The notes under the pieces: model-generated
Seen by the model: the letters and a program-made list of their open reading frames with translations, nothing else
What the model was told of the DNA's origin: nothing
The model's database searches: none
Program-made: the position numbers and the translations under genes
From: Halorubrum ruber
Lineage (GTDB): Archaea > Halobacteriota > Halobacteria > Halobacteriales > Haloferacaceae
DNA length: 64,000 nt
Direction: 5' to 3'
Assembly (NCBI RefSeq): GCF_018228765.1
Contig: NZ_CP073695.1
Coordinates: 1,426,001 to 1,490,000, forward strand
Part shown: piece by piece, positions 8,566 to 15,481 of the stretch
Layout of the letters: each line of letters opens with the position of its first letter
Numbering within the stretch: the first letter of the stretch is position 1

Positions 8566-9171
8566 ATGGAAACCCAAACTCAGGACAAAGCGACCGTCTG
8601 GCTCAAGCCGGAGCAGGTTGACCAGATGCGTTCCGCGACCGTCGAAGCGAGCGCGCCGTACCTCGCCGCTCGCAACGACGCGCTGATCGCGACGCTCTAC
8701 GACTCCGGGCTCCGCGTCGCGGAGGCCGTCGCGCTCGACGTGGCCGACCACATCGACCTCGACGACGGCGTTCTCGCGCTCCCGGCAGACATCCAGAAGG
8801 ACTACCCGACCGACCGCACGCCGAACTACACCGAAATTGAGCTGGCCGACGAGACCGTCCGGACGCTTCGGACGTATCTCGCCGGTCGCTGGAAGGAGGC
8901 TGCGGCTATGTGGCCGTCACGGCAGTCTGATCGGATGACGACCGAGTCGGTCCGCAACGTCGTCCGGGAGGCCGCCGTCGGCGCCGACGTGCGACCGATG
9001 ACGGTCACTGGGCGAGGTGACCCGAAGGACGTGACGCCGCACACGCTCCGCCACAGCATCGCCTACCGGATGCTCAACGTTGAGGAGGGTCACAACGACG
9101 TGCGGAACCGGCTCAGGCATGCGACGATCCAGACCACCGAGAGAGTCTACGACCACATCGATCGGGTGTAG
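8566..9171 (+). CDS. Tyrosine recombinase/integrase, catalytic domain only
   Basis: Site-specific recombinase of 201 residues of the XerC/D and phage integrase superfamily. Active-site residues are visible: Arg50 in SGLRVAEA, the box PHTLRHS with His159 and Arg162, a late His in RLRHATIQTTERVYDHI, and the nucleophile Tyr195. The usual N-terminal SAM-like core-binding domain of about 90 residues is absent, so the protein is essentially the catalytic domain. Such short forms are common in haloarchaeal elements. It probably catalysed integration at the tRNA-Tyr 3' end 1.7 kb upstream. A TATA box at 8532-8538 supports the start. Confidence 0.9.
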   Translation: METQTQDKATVWLKPEQVDQMRSATVEASAPYLAARNDALIATLYDSGLRVAEAVALDVADHIDLDDGVLALPADIQKDYPTDRTPNYTEIELADETVRTLRTYLAGRWKEAAAMWPSRQSDRMTTESVRNVVREAAVGADVRPMTVTGRGDPKDVTPHTLRHSIAYRMLNVEEGHNDVRNRLRHATIQTTERVYDHIDRV

Positions 9172-9238
9172 TTACTAATCGGCACGGAAGCCGCGTTCTA
9201 TTTGAAAAACAGTTCAGCCCGCCTGAACCAATAAAACA

Positions 9239-9418
9239 CTATCCTAAGATTGTGTTACAAGAGGGACAGACGCGAAGTGATGTTGTTGAACTACTCGTCA
9301 TACCCCCATTATAGCCCTCCGTGTTAGACGATCCAGTTCCCATCAATATATCTATATTTTCACCCTCGATTGTTGAACCACAGTGAGGACACTTCGCACC
9401 AGCGACTATATTAGCCAT
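9239..9418 (-). CDS. 59-residue double zinc-ribbon protein
   Basis: A minus-strand frame of 59 residues starting MANIVAGAKCPHCGST and ending VCPSCNTILG. The two CPxC knuckles are about 40 residues apart with a Gly/Ser/Thr-rich middle, a good single zinc-ribbon layout. A TATA-like box (9441-9448) sits about 23-30 bases before the ATG, giving a leaderless transcript. Codons are AT-rich like the rest of the integrated element. It may be a small regulator or nucleic-acid-binding protein; the function is not known. Confidence 0.7.
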   Translation of the reverse strand: MANIVAGAKCPHCGSTIEGENIDILMGTGSSNTEGYNGGMTSSSTTSLRVCPSCNTILG

Positions 9419-9440
9419 ATTGGGAACTGATTATCGTTTC

Positions 9441-9448
9441 ATATAAAT
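9441..9448 (-). promoter_or_regulatory. TATA box of the small zinc-ribbon gene
   Basis: On the minus strand this reads TTTATATG, 23-30 bases upstream of ATG 9418. The rest of 9419-9589 is AT-rich intergenic DNA without another gene; a TATACT-like box near 9560 may serve the plus-strand pair that starts at 9590. Confidence 0.55.
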
Positions 9449-9589
9449 CTAATTCAAGCATGTATCCAACTGATGATACCTGTAATTCTGTGTCTCAGCA
9501 AATCAACGAAGTGATCGTCTCCCTTTCACAATTTATTCAGTTATCAATTAATCAATAATAACTATACTGCGGGCGTGTGACGTGTCGGT

Positions 9590-9883
9590 ATGGTCACCAC
9601 TGACCTACCGACGACCGAGGAGTTTGAGGACGCAAAAGAAGCGATCGAAAACGACGAGCCGGAGCTGGCGCCGCACTTCGCCTACTGGCACCACGTCGAC
9701 GAGTTCGGCGAGTACAGCACCTTCATGGCCTACGTCGCGGCGAATAAAGCGAGCCGGAGCGCGCAATCGGCCTCCGCCGCTGAGTCGGCGTTCGACGGCT
9801 ACGAGCGCGCGGCGAAGGGGCTGCTGCTCGGTATCGGTGCCGCGGCCCTCATCGAGGCGGTGATCGGTGATGCGCGCCTCTGA
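9590..9883 (+). CDS. Hypothetical element protein
   Basis: Protein of 97 residues, MVTTDLPTTEEFEDAKEAIEN..., acidic in the first half and ending in a hydrophobic helix (about residues 78-93). A TATA-like box lies 25-30 bases upstream. It overlaps the next gene by 17 bases, so the two are translationally coupled. Composition is back to typical haloarchaeal GC, unlike the DNA just before it. Proteins of this kind occur in integrated haloarchaeal elements; function unknown. Confidence 0.7.
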   Translation: MVTTDLPTTEEFEDAKEAIENDEPELAPHFAYWHHVDEFGEYSTFMAYVAANKASRSAQSASAAESAFDGYERAAKGLLLGIGAAALIEAVIGDARL

Positions 9884-10187
9884 AGCTGGCGCCGCCCTCG
9901 CGCTCCAGCCGGAGAACGAGGGCGAGCGAACCGCGCTGTCACGGCTCCGCGAGATCTACCGTCGGGCGACCGCGTACCGTCTCCCCTGTCCGTTCTGGGA
10001 CGACGAGCCGGGCCGGTACTGCGACCTCAACCCGACCGGCGCGGACGCCCTGGTGCTTCGTGACGAGATGGGCTCCGACGCCGTCGACGGCGAGGCCGCC
10101 GAAGGGGCGCGCGTCGACGATGGGGAACCCTGCCCGGCGCTCGCGTTCGACCCGACCGGCGCGGACATCGCGGAGAACTGTGTGTGA
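9867..10187 (+). CDS. Hypothetical element protein with conserved Cys pairs
   Basis: Protein of 106 residues, starting at GTG 9867 or ATG 9870. It has LPCPFWDDEPGRYCDLNPTG and later PCPALAFDPTG with a terminal Cys, so the motif DxxPTGAD occurs twice, each near Cys residues. This hints at an internal duplication or a metal site. It is the last gene of the integrated element before ordinary chromosomal genes resume. No family recognised. Confidence 0.65.
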   Translation: MMRASEAGAALALQPENEGERTALSRLREIYRRATAYRLPCPFWDDEPGRYCDLNPTGADALVLRDEMGSDAVDGEAAEGARVDDGEPCPALAFDPTGADIAENCV

Positions 10188-10344
10188 CGGGGATCGTCGA
10201 ATTCGGCACGCGAGCCGACGCCAACGTGGTGCGCAACGACTACGCCGACCACCTCACTGGCCGGTTCGACCGACGGTTCACAAAGTTCAATTTCGCCGAC
10301 ACCGCCACCACCCGACTTTTCACCACTCCGGCCGACGAGCGGGT

Positions 10345-11139
10345 ATGAGCGTTCTCTGGCGGTCGATCGCCGTCGTCCTCCTCGTCGTGCTGGCCGGCTG
10401 CGCCGGCGCGCCGGTCCCGGACGTCGGCTCCGACTCGCCGCCTGCCGACCTCGACTCGCCCCCGGCCGACCCGGACGGCGTCGACCCGAACGATCCGGAC
10501 GACACCGCCTGGACCGGCACCGTCGTGCGCGTCGTCGACGGCGACACGATGGAGGTCGAGTTCCCGAACGGCGAGGTCGACACCGTCAGGCTCCTCGGCG
10601 TCGACACGCCCGAGACGAGCGTCGGGTCGACGTCGCCCGGCGAGTTCGAGGGGATCCCCGAGACGGACGCCGGCCGGGCGCACCTCCGGGCGTGGGGCGA
10701 CGAGGCGTCGGCGTTCGCGGAGTCGGCGCTCGCCGGCGAGGAGGTCACGGTCGTCACGGGCGGCGACCGCCGCGGGGGCTACGGGCGCCTCCTCGCGGTG
10801 CTGTACGTCGACGGCGAGGATTTCAACGAACGCCTGCTGACGGAGGGGTACGCGCGGCTGTACGACACCGAGTTCGCGCTGCGCGACGCGTACGCGGCGG
10901 CCGAGGCGGACGCGATGGAGCGCGGGGTGGGGCTCTGGAACTTCGACGAGTCCGACTACCCGACCGACGCGAGCGAGGTCGACGACGCCGACCTCCCGCC
11001 GCTGCCGCCCGACGGCGACTACGACTGCGACGACTTCGACACGCGGGCGGAGGCGAACGCGGTCCTCGACCGATCGTCGGGCGACCCGCACGATCTCGAC
11101 GCGGACGGCGACGGCGAGGCCTGCGAGTCGCTCCCGTGA
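10345..11139 (+). CDS. Secreted lipoprotein thermonuclease (SNase) with excalibur-type C-terminus
   Basis: Nuclease of 264 residues that cleaves DNA or RNA outside the cell. The N-terminus is a lipoprotein signal with lipobox VLAGC, followed by an Asp/Pro linker. The SNase domain (about 55-210) keeps the catalytic set Arg82 (VRLLGVDTPE), Glu90 and Arg148 (GYGRLLAV). The C-terminus (about 230-264) has DYDCDDFDTRAEA and DLDADGDGEACESLP, matching the calcium-binding excalibur motif. ATG 10345 is chosen because it starts the signal peptide; upstream in-frame sequence is Arg-rich. Monocistronic. Confidence 0.9.
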   Translation: MSVLWRSIAVVLLVVLAGCAGAPVPDVGSDSPPADLDSPPADPDGVDPNDPDDTAWTGTVVRVVDGDTMEVEFPNGEVDTVRLLGVDTPETSVGSTSPGEFEGIPETDAGRAHLRAWGDEASAFAESALAGEEVTVVTGGDRRGGYGRLLAVLYVDGEDFNERLLTEGYARLYDTEFALRDAYAAAEADAMERGVGLWNFDESDYPTDASEVDDADLPPLPPDGDYDCDDFDTRAEANAVLDRSSGDPHDLDADGDGEACESLP

Positions 11140-11233
11140 CGACCCTCCGGCCGGCGATTCGCCGGACCGGCCGGTCCCGAAGGCGACTGCCGGGGCGCGA
11201 CGTTTTATGGCCCCCGCGGCCGGCGGCTTCCAC

Positions 11234-12202
11234 ATGGAGTACACGACGCTGGGCGGCACGGGAGCGACCGTGAGCGGACTCGCGCTCGGGTGTATGAGCT
11301 TCGGGAGCGGGCACGACTGGATGCTCGACGAAGAGGAGGGCCGCGAGCTGGTCGAGCGCGCGATCGAGCTTGGGATCACGTTCTTCGACACCGCGAACGT
11401 CTACTCGAACGGCGAGAGCGAGGAGATCCTCGGCGACGTCCTCGGCGAGTACGACCGCGACGAGTTCGTCGTCGCCACGAAGGTGTACGGCGAGATGGAC
11501 GAGTCGAACCCGAACTCGAGCGGCCTTTCGCGCAAGGCGATCGAGCAGGAGCTCGAGAACTCGCTCGACCGGCTCGGGATGGACACGGTCGACCTGTATC
11601 AGATCCACCGCTGGGATTACGACACGCCGATCGAGGAGACGCTCGCGACGCTCGACGACGCGGTGCGGCGCGGCGACGTGCGGTACCTCGGCGCCTCCTC
11701 GATGTGGGCCCACCAGTTCGCCGAGTCGCTCCGCGTCAGCGAACGGCGAGGGTACGAGCGGTTCGTCACGATGCAGAACCTCTACAACCTCGCGTATCGC
11801 GAGGAGGAGCGCGAGATGGCCCCGCTGTGCGAGAAGAAGGACGTGGGGATGATCCCGTGGAGCCCCGTCGGCGCGGGGTACCTCGCACGGCCGTACGAAC
11901 AGGACGACGCGACGACCCGGGGGGAACACGAGACCGATCTCGGCAGGCCCTACCGCGAGGGCGGCGGCGAGGAGATCAACCGTCGCGTCGAGGAGCTCGC
12001 CGAGGAGAAGGGCGTGAAGATGGCGCAGATCGCGCTCCGGTGGGTGGCCGGCAAGGATGTCGTCGACGCGCCCATCGTCGGCACTTCCAGCGTCGAACAC
12101 CTCGAAGACGCCGTCGAGGCGCTGGACGTCGACCTCTCCGACTCCGACGTCGAGTGGCTCGAAGAGCCGTACGAGCCGGTCCGCGTCTCCGGTCACGAGT
12201 AG
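11234..12202 (+). CDS. Aldo/keto reductase
   Basis: NADPH-dependent oxidoreductase of 322 residues with a TIM-barrel fold. The catalytic tetrad is intact: Asp52, Tyr57, Lys83 and His125. The motif LGLGxMSFG near the N-terminus and the GTSSVEHLEDAVEALD cofactor segment near the C-terminus are typical. ATG 11234 is preferred over an in-frame ATG nine codons earlier because it begins the conserved MEYTTLGGTG. It belongs to the YajO/Tas-like group of general aldehyde or ketone reductases; the physiological substrate cannot be inferred. Confidence 0.9.
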   Translation: MEYTTLGGTGATVSGLALGCMSFGSGHDWMLDEEEGRELVERAIELGITFFDTANVYSNGESEEILGDVLGEYDRDEFVVATKVYGEMDESNPNSSGLSRKAIEQELENSLDRLGMDTVDLYQIHRWDYDTPIEETLATLDDAVRRGDVRYLGASSMWAHQFAESLRVSERRGYERFVTMQNLYNLAYREEEREMAPLCEKKDVGMIPWSPVGAGYLARPYEQDDATTRGEHETDLGRPYREGGGEEINRRVEELAEEKGVKMAQIALRWVAGKDVVDAPIVGTSSVEHLEDAVEALDVDLSDSDVEWLEEPYEPVRVSGHE

Positions 12203-12288
12203 GACCCCGAGCCGCCGGGCGCGGACCGGACGGTCGAGTCCCTGTGTCGCCGTAACACACTTAAGAGCGCGCTCGATACGGTGTCGTA

Positions 12289-13047
12289 GTGGCATCCCGA
12301 CAGGGCGGGTCGGGGGACGCGGAGCCCCTCGGGCCCGGATCGACGGAGCGTCGGACCGCTTCCACGACCGCCGCCGCGAGCCGAGAGGACGACGTACGGC
12401 CTCGGTCGCCGCCGGAGTCGCCCGCGCGGCGCCGCGCTCGCGCCGGCCGAACCGACCGGACCGGCCGAAACCGGGAGTATCGGTCGGTCGACTCGCCGCA
12501 CGGCGGGGAGGCGACCGCCCGGACGCCGGAGGATCCGCCCGTGCGCGACCCGTCCCTGTACGCGCTCACCGACCACTTCCGCGAGCGGCTCGAACAGCCC
12601 GGTCGGTACGTCTCGACGCGCACCGTGAGCGACGCGATCCGTGAGGGGCAGCTCCGGTGGAACAACACCGACGGCTGGCGGTTCGCGCTGGTCGAGGGTG
12701 GCGTCCGCTTCGTCGTGGTCGTGAGCGACACGGAGACGAACTCCCCGGTCGTCGTCACCGGCTGGACCGAGGTCGCGGACCGCGACGCCGCTCTCGAAGC
12801 CTCGCGGTGGGACGGCGTCGACGTCGACACCATCGCCGTGCGAGCCGCGCTGAGCGAGTCCGCGTCGACGGCGATCCCGGACCAGATCCGCCCCAGAACG
12901 GTTACCCGCCCGTTCGAGGTGGGCGAGCACCGCCTCGAAACCGAGCCGGGCGAGCCGTTCGTGCGCTGTACCGACTGCGGCTGCCGGTTCCGCTCGAAGG
13001 AGGGGATCACCTCGCGGCGGTGTCGGCAGCGGTCACCGGGTCGGTAG
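12289..13047 (+). CDS. Hypothetical haloarchaeal protein with C-terminal zinc finger
   Basis: Protein of 252 residues starting at GTG 12289. The first 85 residues are low-complexity, rich in Arg, Ser and Pro. The middle (about 86-200) looks folded, with a repressor-like opening LYALTDHFRERLEQPGRYVS. The C-terminus holds RCTDCGCRFRSKEGITSRRC, a CxxC plus Cys cluster likely to bind zinc. An internal ATG does not give a better start. No named family recognised. It is followed directly by repeat copy B. Confidence 0.65.
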   Translation: MASRQGGSGDAEPLGPGSTERRTASTTAAASREDDVRPRSPPESPARRRARAGRTDRTGRNREYRSVDSPHGGEATARTPEDPPVRDPSLYALTDHFRERLEQPGRYVSTRTVSDAIREGQLRWNNTDGWRFALVEGGVRFVVVVSDTETNSPVVVTGWTEVADRDAALEASRWDGVDVDTIAVRAALSESASTAIPDQIRPRTVTRPFEVGEHRLETEPGEPFVRCTDCGCRFRSKEGITSRRCRQRSPGR

Positions 13048-13059
13048 CCGGCGACGCGA

Positions 13060-13353
13060 TTTATAAACGACTCCCGAGTAGTCACGCTCTTTGCCAGTGG
13101 CTACGCGGTGCGGTGGCGCGTGCCTGCGAGCGGCCGCTAGGCCGCGAGCCAGCACGCGCGAGGGAGTCGCTGGCGGCGCCAGCCGCCAGCGACGAGGCTG
13201 GGGAGGTGTGAGGCTGCGGTGCGGGGTGGTCGGGTGGGACTCAAAGGGGCAGCCGCGAGGGCGAAGGCGCGCGACGCAAGGACCGCAGGAGTGAGCGAAG
13301 CGAACGACGAGGACCGCAGCGAGCGCACCGAGCCCTCGCGGCTGGGGCTTTGG
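13060..13353 (+). repeat. Dispersed structured repeat element, copy B
   Basis: Starts with TTTATAA (13060-13066); the conserved 5' part GCGGTGGCGCG begins at 13110. A 12-base-pair hairpin GTCGCTGGCGGC/GCCGCCAGCGAC lies at 13166-13193. A long 3' hairpin is closed by CAGCCGCGAGG (13250-13260) and CCTCGCGGCTG (13334-13344). The element ends in GGCTGGGGCTTTGG and runs straight into the tandem array. Short frames through it are repetitive and Arg-rich, with no sign of selection for protein. Confidence 0.85.
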
Positions 13354-13614
13354 GGTCGTTCACCGTCGCTCCGTCAGTAGCTATTTATAAGCGAGCGGCT
13401 GGGGCTTTGGGGTCGTTCACCGTCGCTCCGTCAGTAGCTATTTATAAGCGAGCGGCTGGGGCTTTGGGGTCGTTCACCGTCGCTCCGTCAGTAGCCATTT
13501 ATAAGCGAGCGGCTGGGGCTTTGGGGTCGTTCACCGTCGCTCCGTCAGTAGCCATTTATAAGCGAGCGGCTGGGGCTTTGGAGTGCTCTCCGCGGCGAGA
13601 GCGGCTACTTATAA
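13340..13614 (+). repeat. 57-bp tandem array (TATA box plus GGCTGGGGCTTTGG), locus B
   Basis: The core GGCTGGGGCTTTGG starts at 13340, 13397, 13454, 13511 and 13568, an exact 57-base period. Each core is followed 44 bases later by TTTATAA (CTTATAA for the last, after 40 bases), and each TATA is followed 13 bases later by the next core. The roughly 30 bases between core and TATA are nearly identical within the array but differ from the other array. Because 57 is a multiple of three, open frames run through it; these are by-products. The rest of the space to the IS left end (13615-13732) shows no gene. Confidence 0.9.
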
Positions 13615-13822
13615 ACAGCAACTGAACTATCGGAGTCGATCCCGCCAGATCGGTGACGACGCGGCTACTCGGGCCGCTGTCGGACGAGCGAACCCGCGCT
13701 GTCCCAGCTGCTTATAAAGAACAAGGAGAATACCCGCGCCTTTAGCCGCGGGATGAATCCGACACTCTGACCGACACCCCACTGAAGCCACCCCAATCGG
13801 ATATTCAACGTCCGGTCATTAA

Positions 13823-13832
13823 TTTTAATATA
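13823..13832 (+). promoter_or_regulatory. TATA-like box of the first tnpB
   Basis: TTTTAATATA lies 13-22 bases before ATG 13845 but 34-43 bases before the in-frame ATG 13866. Archaeal TATA-to-start spacing therefore favours initiation at 13866 or a very short leader. Confidence 0.5.
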
Positions 13833-13844
13833 CACTCTCTCATA

Positions 13845-15122
13845 ATGTATTATGAGGACAGTTCGATGCTGGAGACAACCCGCACCTACGTCGCACGCAT
13901 CACGAACCACAGTCAGGTTCGTGACGACCTCGACCAGTGCGGGTTCTCTGCATCCAAACTGTGGAATGTCGGACGCTACTACATCCAAGAACGGTGGGAC
14001 GAAGGCGGTGAGATACCCGACGAAGCCGAACTCAAATCGGAGTTGAAAGACCACGAACGCTACAGTGATCTCCATTCTCAGTCAAGTCAGCGAGTTCTCG
14101 AAGAACTTGCTGAAGCGTTCACCGGCTGGTACAACTCCGACGACGGCAACAACCCACCGGGCTACCGGAAACGTGGCGACATCCATCCGCGATCCACCGT
14201 GACGTGGAAGAAGCGAGCGATCAAGCACGACGACAAGCACGGCCAGCTCCGCCTCTCGAAAGGCTTCAATCTGAAAGAGTCACGGTCTGACTTCATCCTC
14301 GTGGAGTACGAAACTCGCCCCGACGTAGAAGTCGAGAACATCCAGCAAGTGCGTGCCGTCTGGAACGGCGACGAGTGGGAACTCCACCTCGTCTGTAAGA
14401 AAGAAATCCCAGTCGAAGACGCACCGGGTGACAACACGGCGGGGATCGACCTCGGTATCAGCAACTATCTCGCCATCGACTACGAGGACGGCGAGAGTGA
14501 ACTGTATCCGGGGAACACGCTGAAAGAAGACAAGCATTACTTCACCCGTGAGGAGTACCAGACCGAAGGCGAGAACGGGCCGTCAAAGCGTGCGCGGAAG
14601 GCTCGCCGGAAACTCTCCCGGCGCAAAGACCATTTCCTCCACACGCTCTCGAAACACATTGTTGAGCGGTGTATCGAAGAAAGTGTGGAGATGATCTCGG
14701 TTGGCGACCTCAGTGACATCCGCGAGGATGAGAACGGCGACTCGCGGAATTGGGGTCAGTCGGGGAACAAGAAACTCCACGGATGGGAGTTCGACAGATT
14801 TGTTCGCCTGCTCGAATACAAGGCCGAGGAACACGGCATCCTCGTTGACCGAGTGGACGAGGAGAACACCTCAAAGACGTGTTCGTGTTGCGGACAGATT
14901 CGTGGCTCGAATCGTGTGGAGCGCGGTCTGTACGTCTGTGAGTCGTGCGAGACGACGATGAACGCAGACGTGAACGGTGCGGTGAACATTCGCAGAAAGA
15001 TAACTCAGAGTCCCCCGACGGGGGATATGAATAACGGCTGGTTGGCACAGCCCGGAGTCTTCCTGTTCGACCGCGAGAGCGGACGGTTCACACCGAGAGA
15101 ACAGGGAGTCTGCAAACCCTAA
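13845..15122 (+). CDS. tnpB: TnpB (OrfB) family RNA-guided nuclease-like protein
   Basis: Protein of 425 residues (418 if it starts at ATG 13866, MLETTRTYVARI, which suits the TATA position). The RuvC-like domain has Asp202 in AGIDLGISN and the third acidic residue Asp375 in MNADVNGAVN. A four-Cys zinc finger (CSCCG ... CESC) lies near 350-370. At the second RuvC site, where many TnpBs have Glu before the Asp-Leu, this protein reads VGDL with Gly287. Haloarchaeal relatives often share this, so activity is uncertain. The N-terminal helical and wedge regions look complete. Confidence 0.9.
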   Translation: MYYEDSSMLETTRTYVARITNHSQVRDDLDQCGFSASKLWNVGRYYIQERWDEGGEIPDEAELKSELKDHERYSDLHSQSSQRVLEELAEAFTGWYNSDDGNNPPGYRKRGDIHPRSTVTWKKRAIKHDDKHGQLRLSKGFNLKESRSDFILVEYETRPDVEVENIQQVRAVWNGDEWELHLVCKKEIPVEDAPGDNTAGIDLGISNYLAIDYEDGESELYPGNTLKEDKHYFTREEYQTEGENGPSKRARKARRKLSRRKDHFLHTLSKHIVERCIEESVEMISVGDLSDIREDENGDSRNWGQSGNKKLHGWEFDRFVRLLEYKAEEHGILVDRVDEENTSKTCSCCGQIRGSNRVERGLYVCESCETTMNADVNGAVNIRRKITQSPPTGDMNNGWLAQPGVFLFDRESGRFTPREQGVCKP

Positions 15123-15225
15123 TATCCCAACGCTCGGGATTCCTCCGCCTTCAGGCGGAGGAGGATGTCAAAAATGATTCACCTCACTGCCCTCTCGGAG
15201 GCGGCGCCAACTCGGCCGGGCCCGT

Positions 15226-15369
15226 CTACAACCCGATGATGTCGTCGAGTTCGACGTCGCTCACGCGGCCGCCGCACACCGCGCACTCCGATACGTCACG
15301 GGGACCGGCCCCGCCTTCCATGTGAAGGTTGCCGCACTCGGTACACACTTCGAATTCAGCGTCGAGCAT
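15226..15369 (-). CDS. Small zinc-ribbon protein
   Basis: Protein of 47 residues starting MLDAEFEVCTECGN and containing SECAVCGGRVSD, a four-Cys zinc ribbon. The ATG at 15369 is chosen because the longer frame upstream is antisense to the helicase leader and low-complexity. Such tiny zinc-ribbon proteins are widespread in haloarchaea and may modulate transcription or proteins; the function is unknown. It is divergent from the Rad25 helicase gene with a 112-base spacer. Confidence 0.75.
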   Translation of the reverse strand: MLDAEFEVCTECGNLHMEGGAGPRDVSECAVCGGRVSDVELDDIIGL

Positions 15370-15481
15370 GGGGCCGGACGTTTTTCGAATTCGCCGTATA
15401 TGTTTTGTGCCGAGTACCGGCCGACCGGACCGCCCACCCGGTGACGCTACCCCTTTCCGCGTCGCGGTCGAAGCGTCGGTG

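Larger units (their letters stand above)
13733..15172 (+). mobile_element. IS200/IS605-type element (TnpB only, IS1341-like)
   Basis: A single tnpB gene is flanked by the subterminal hairpins expected of this family and lacks inverted repeats. The left hairpin CCCGCG/CGCGGG is at 13733-13752; the right hairpin TCCTCCGCC-TTCA-GGCGGAGGA is at 15141-15162. No tnpA is present, so movement would need a transposase in trans. The exact ends are approximate. The guide-like omega RNA of such elements normally covers the end of tnpB and the right end, here about 15000-15172. The element lies just downstream of tandem array B. Confidence 0.8.

Noticed and set aside
10261-10320. Possible far-end attachment site of the tRNA-Tyr element (TTCAATTTCG)
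   Set aside because: Only about ten bases match with a mismatch; not enough to call an att site.
13340-13614. CRISPR array interpretation of the 57-bp repeats
   Set aside because: The 27-30-base intervening segments are nearly identical within the array rather than unique spacers, no cas genes are in the window, and the repeat carries a TATA-like box and the end of a longer element.
13350-13625. 91-residue open frame of four repeated segments
   Set aside because: It only exists because 57 is a multiple of three; it follows the DNA repeat exactly and has no start or ribosome signal.
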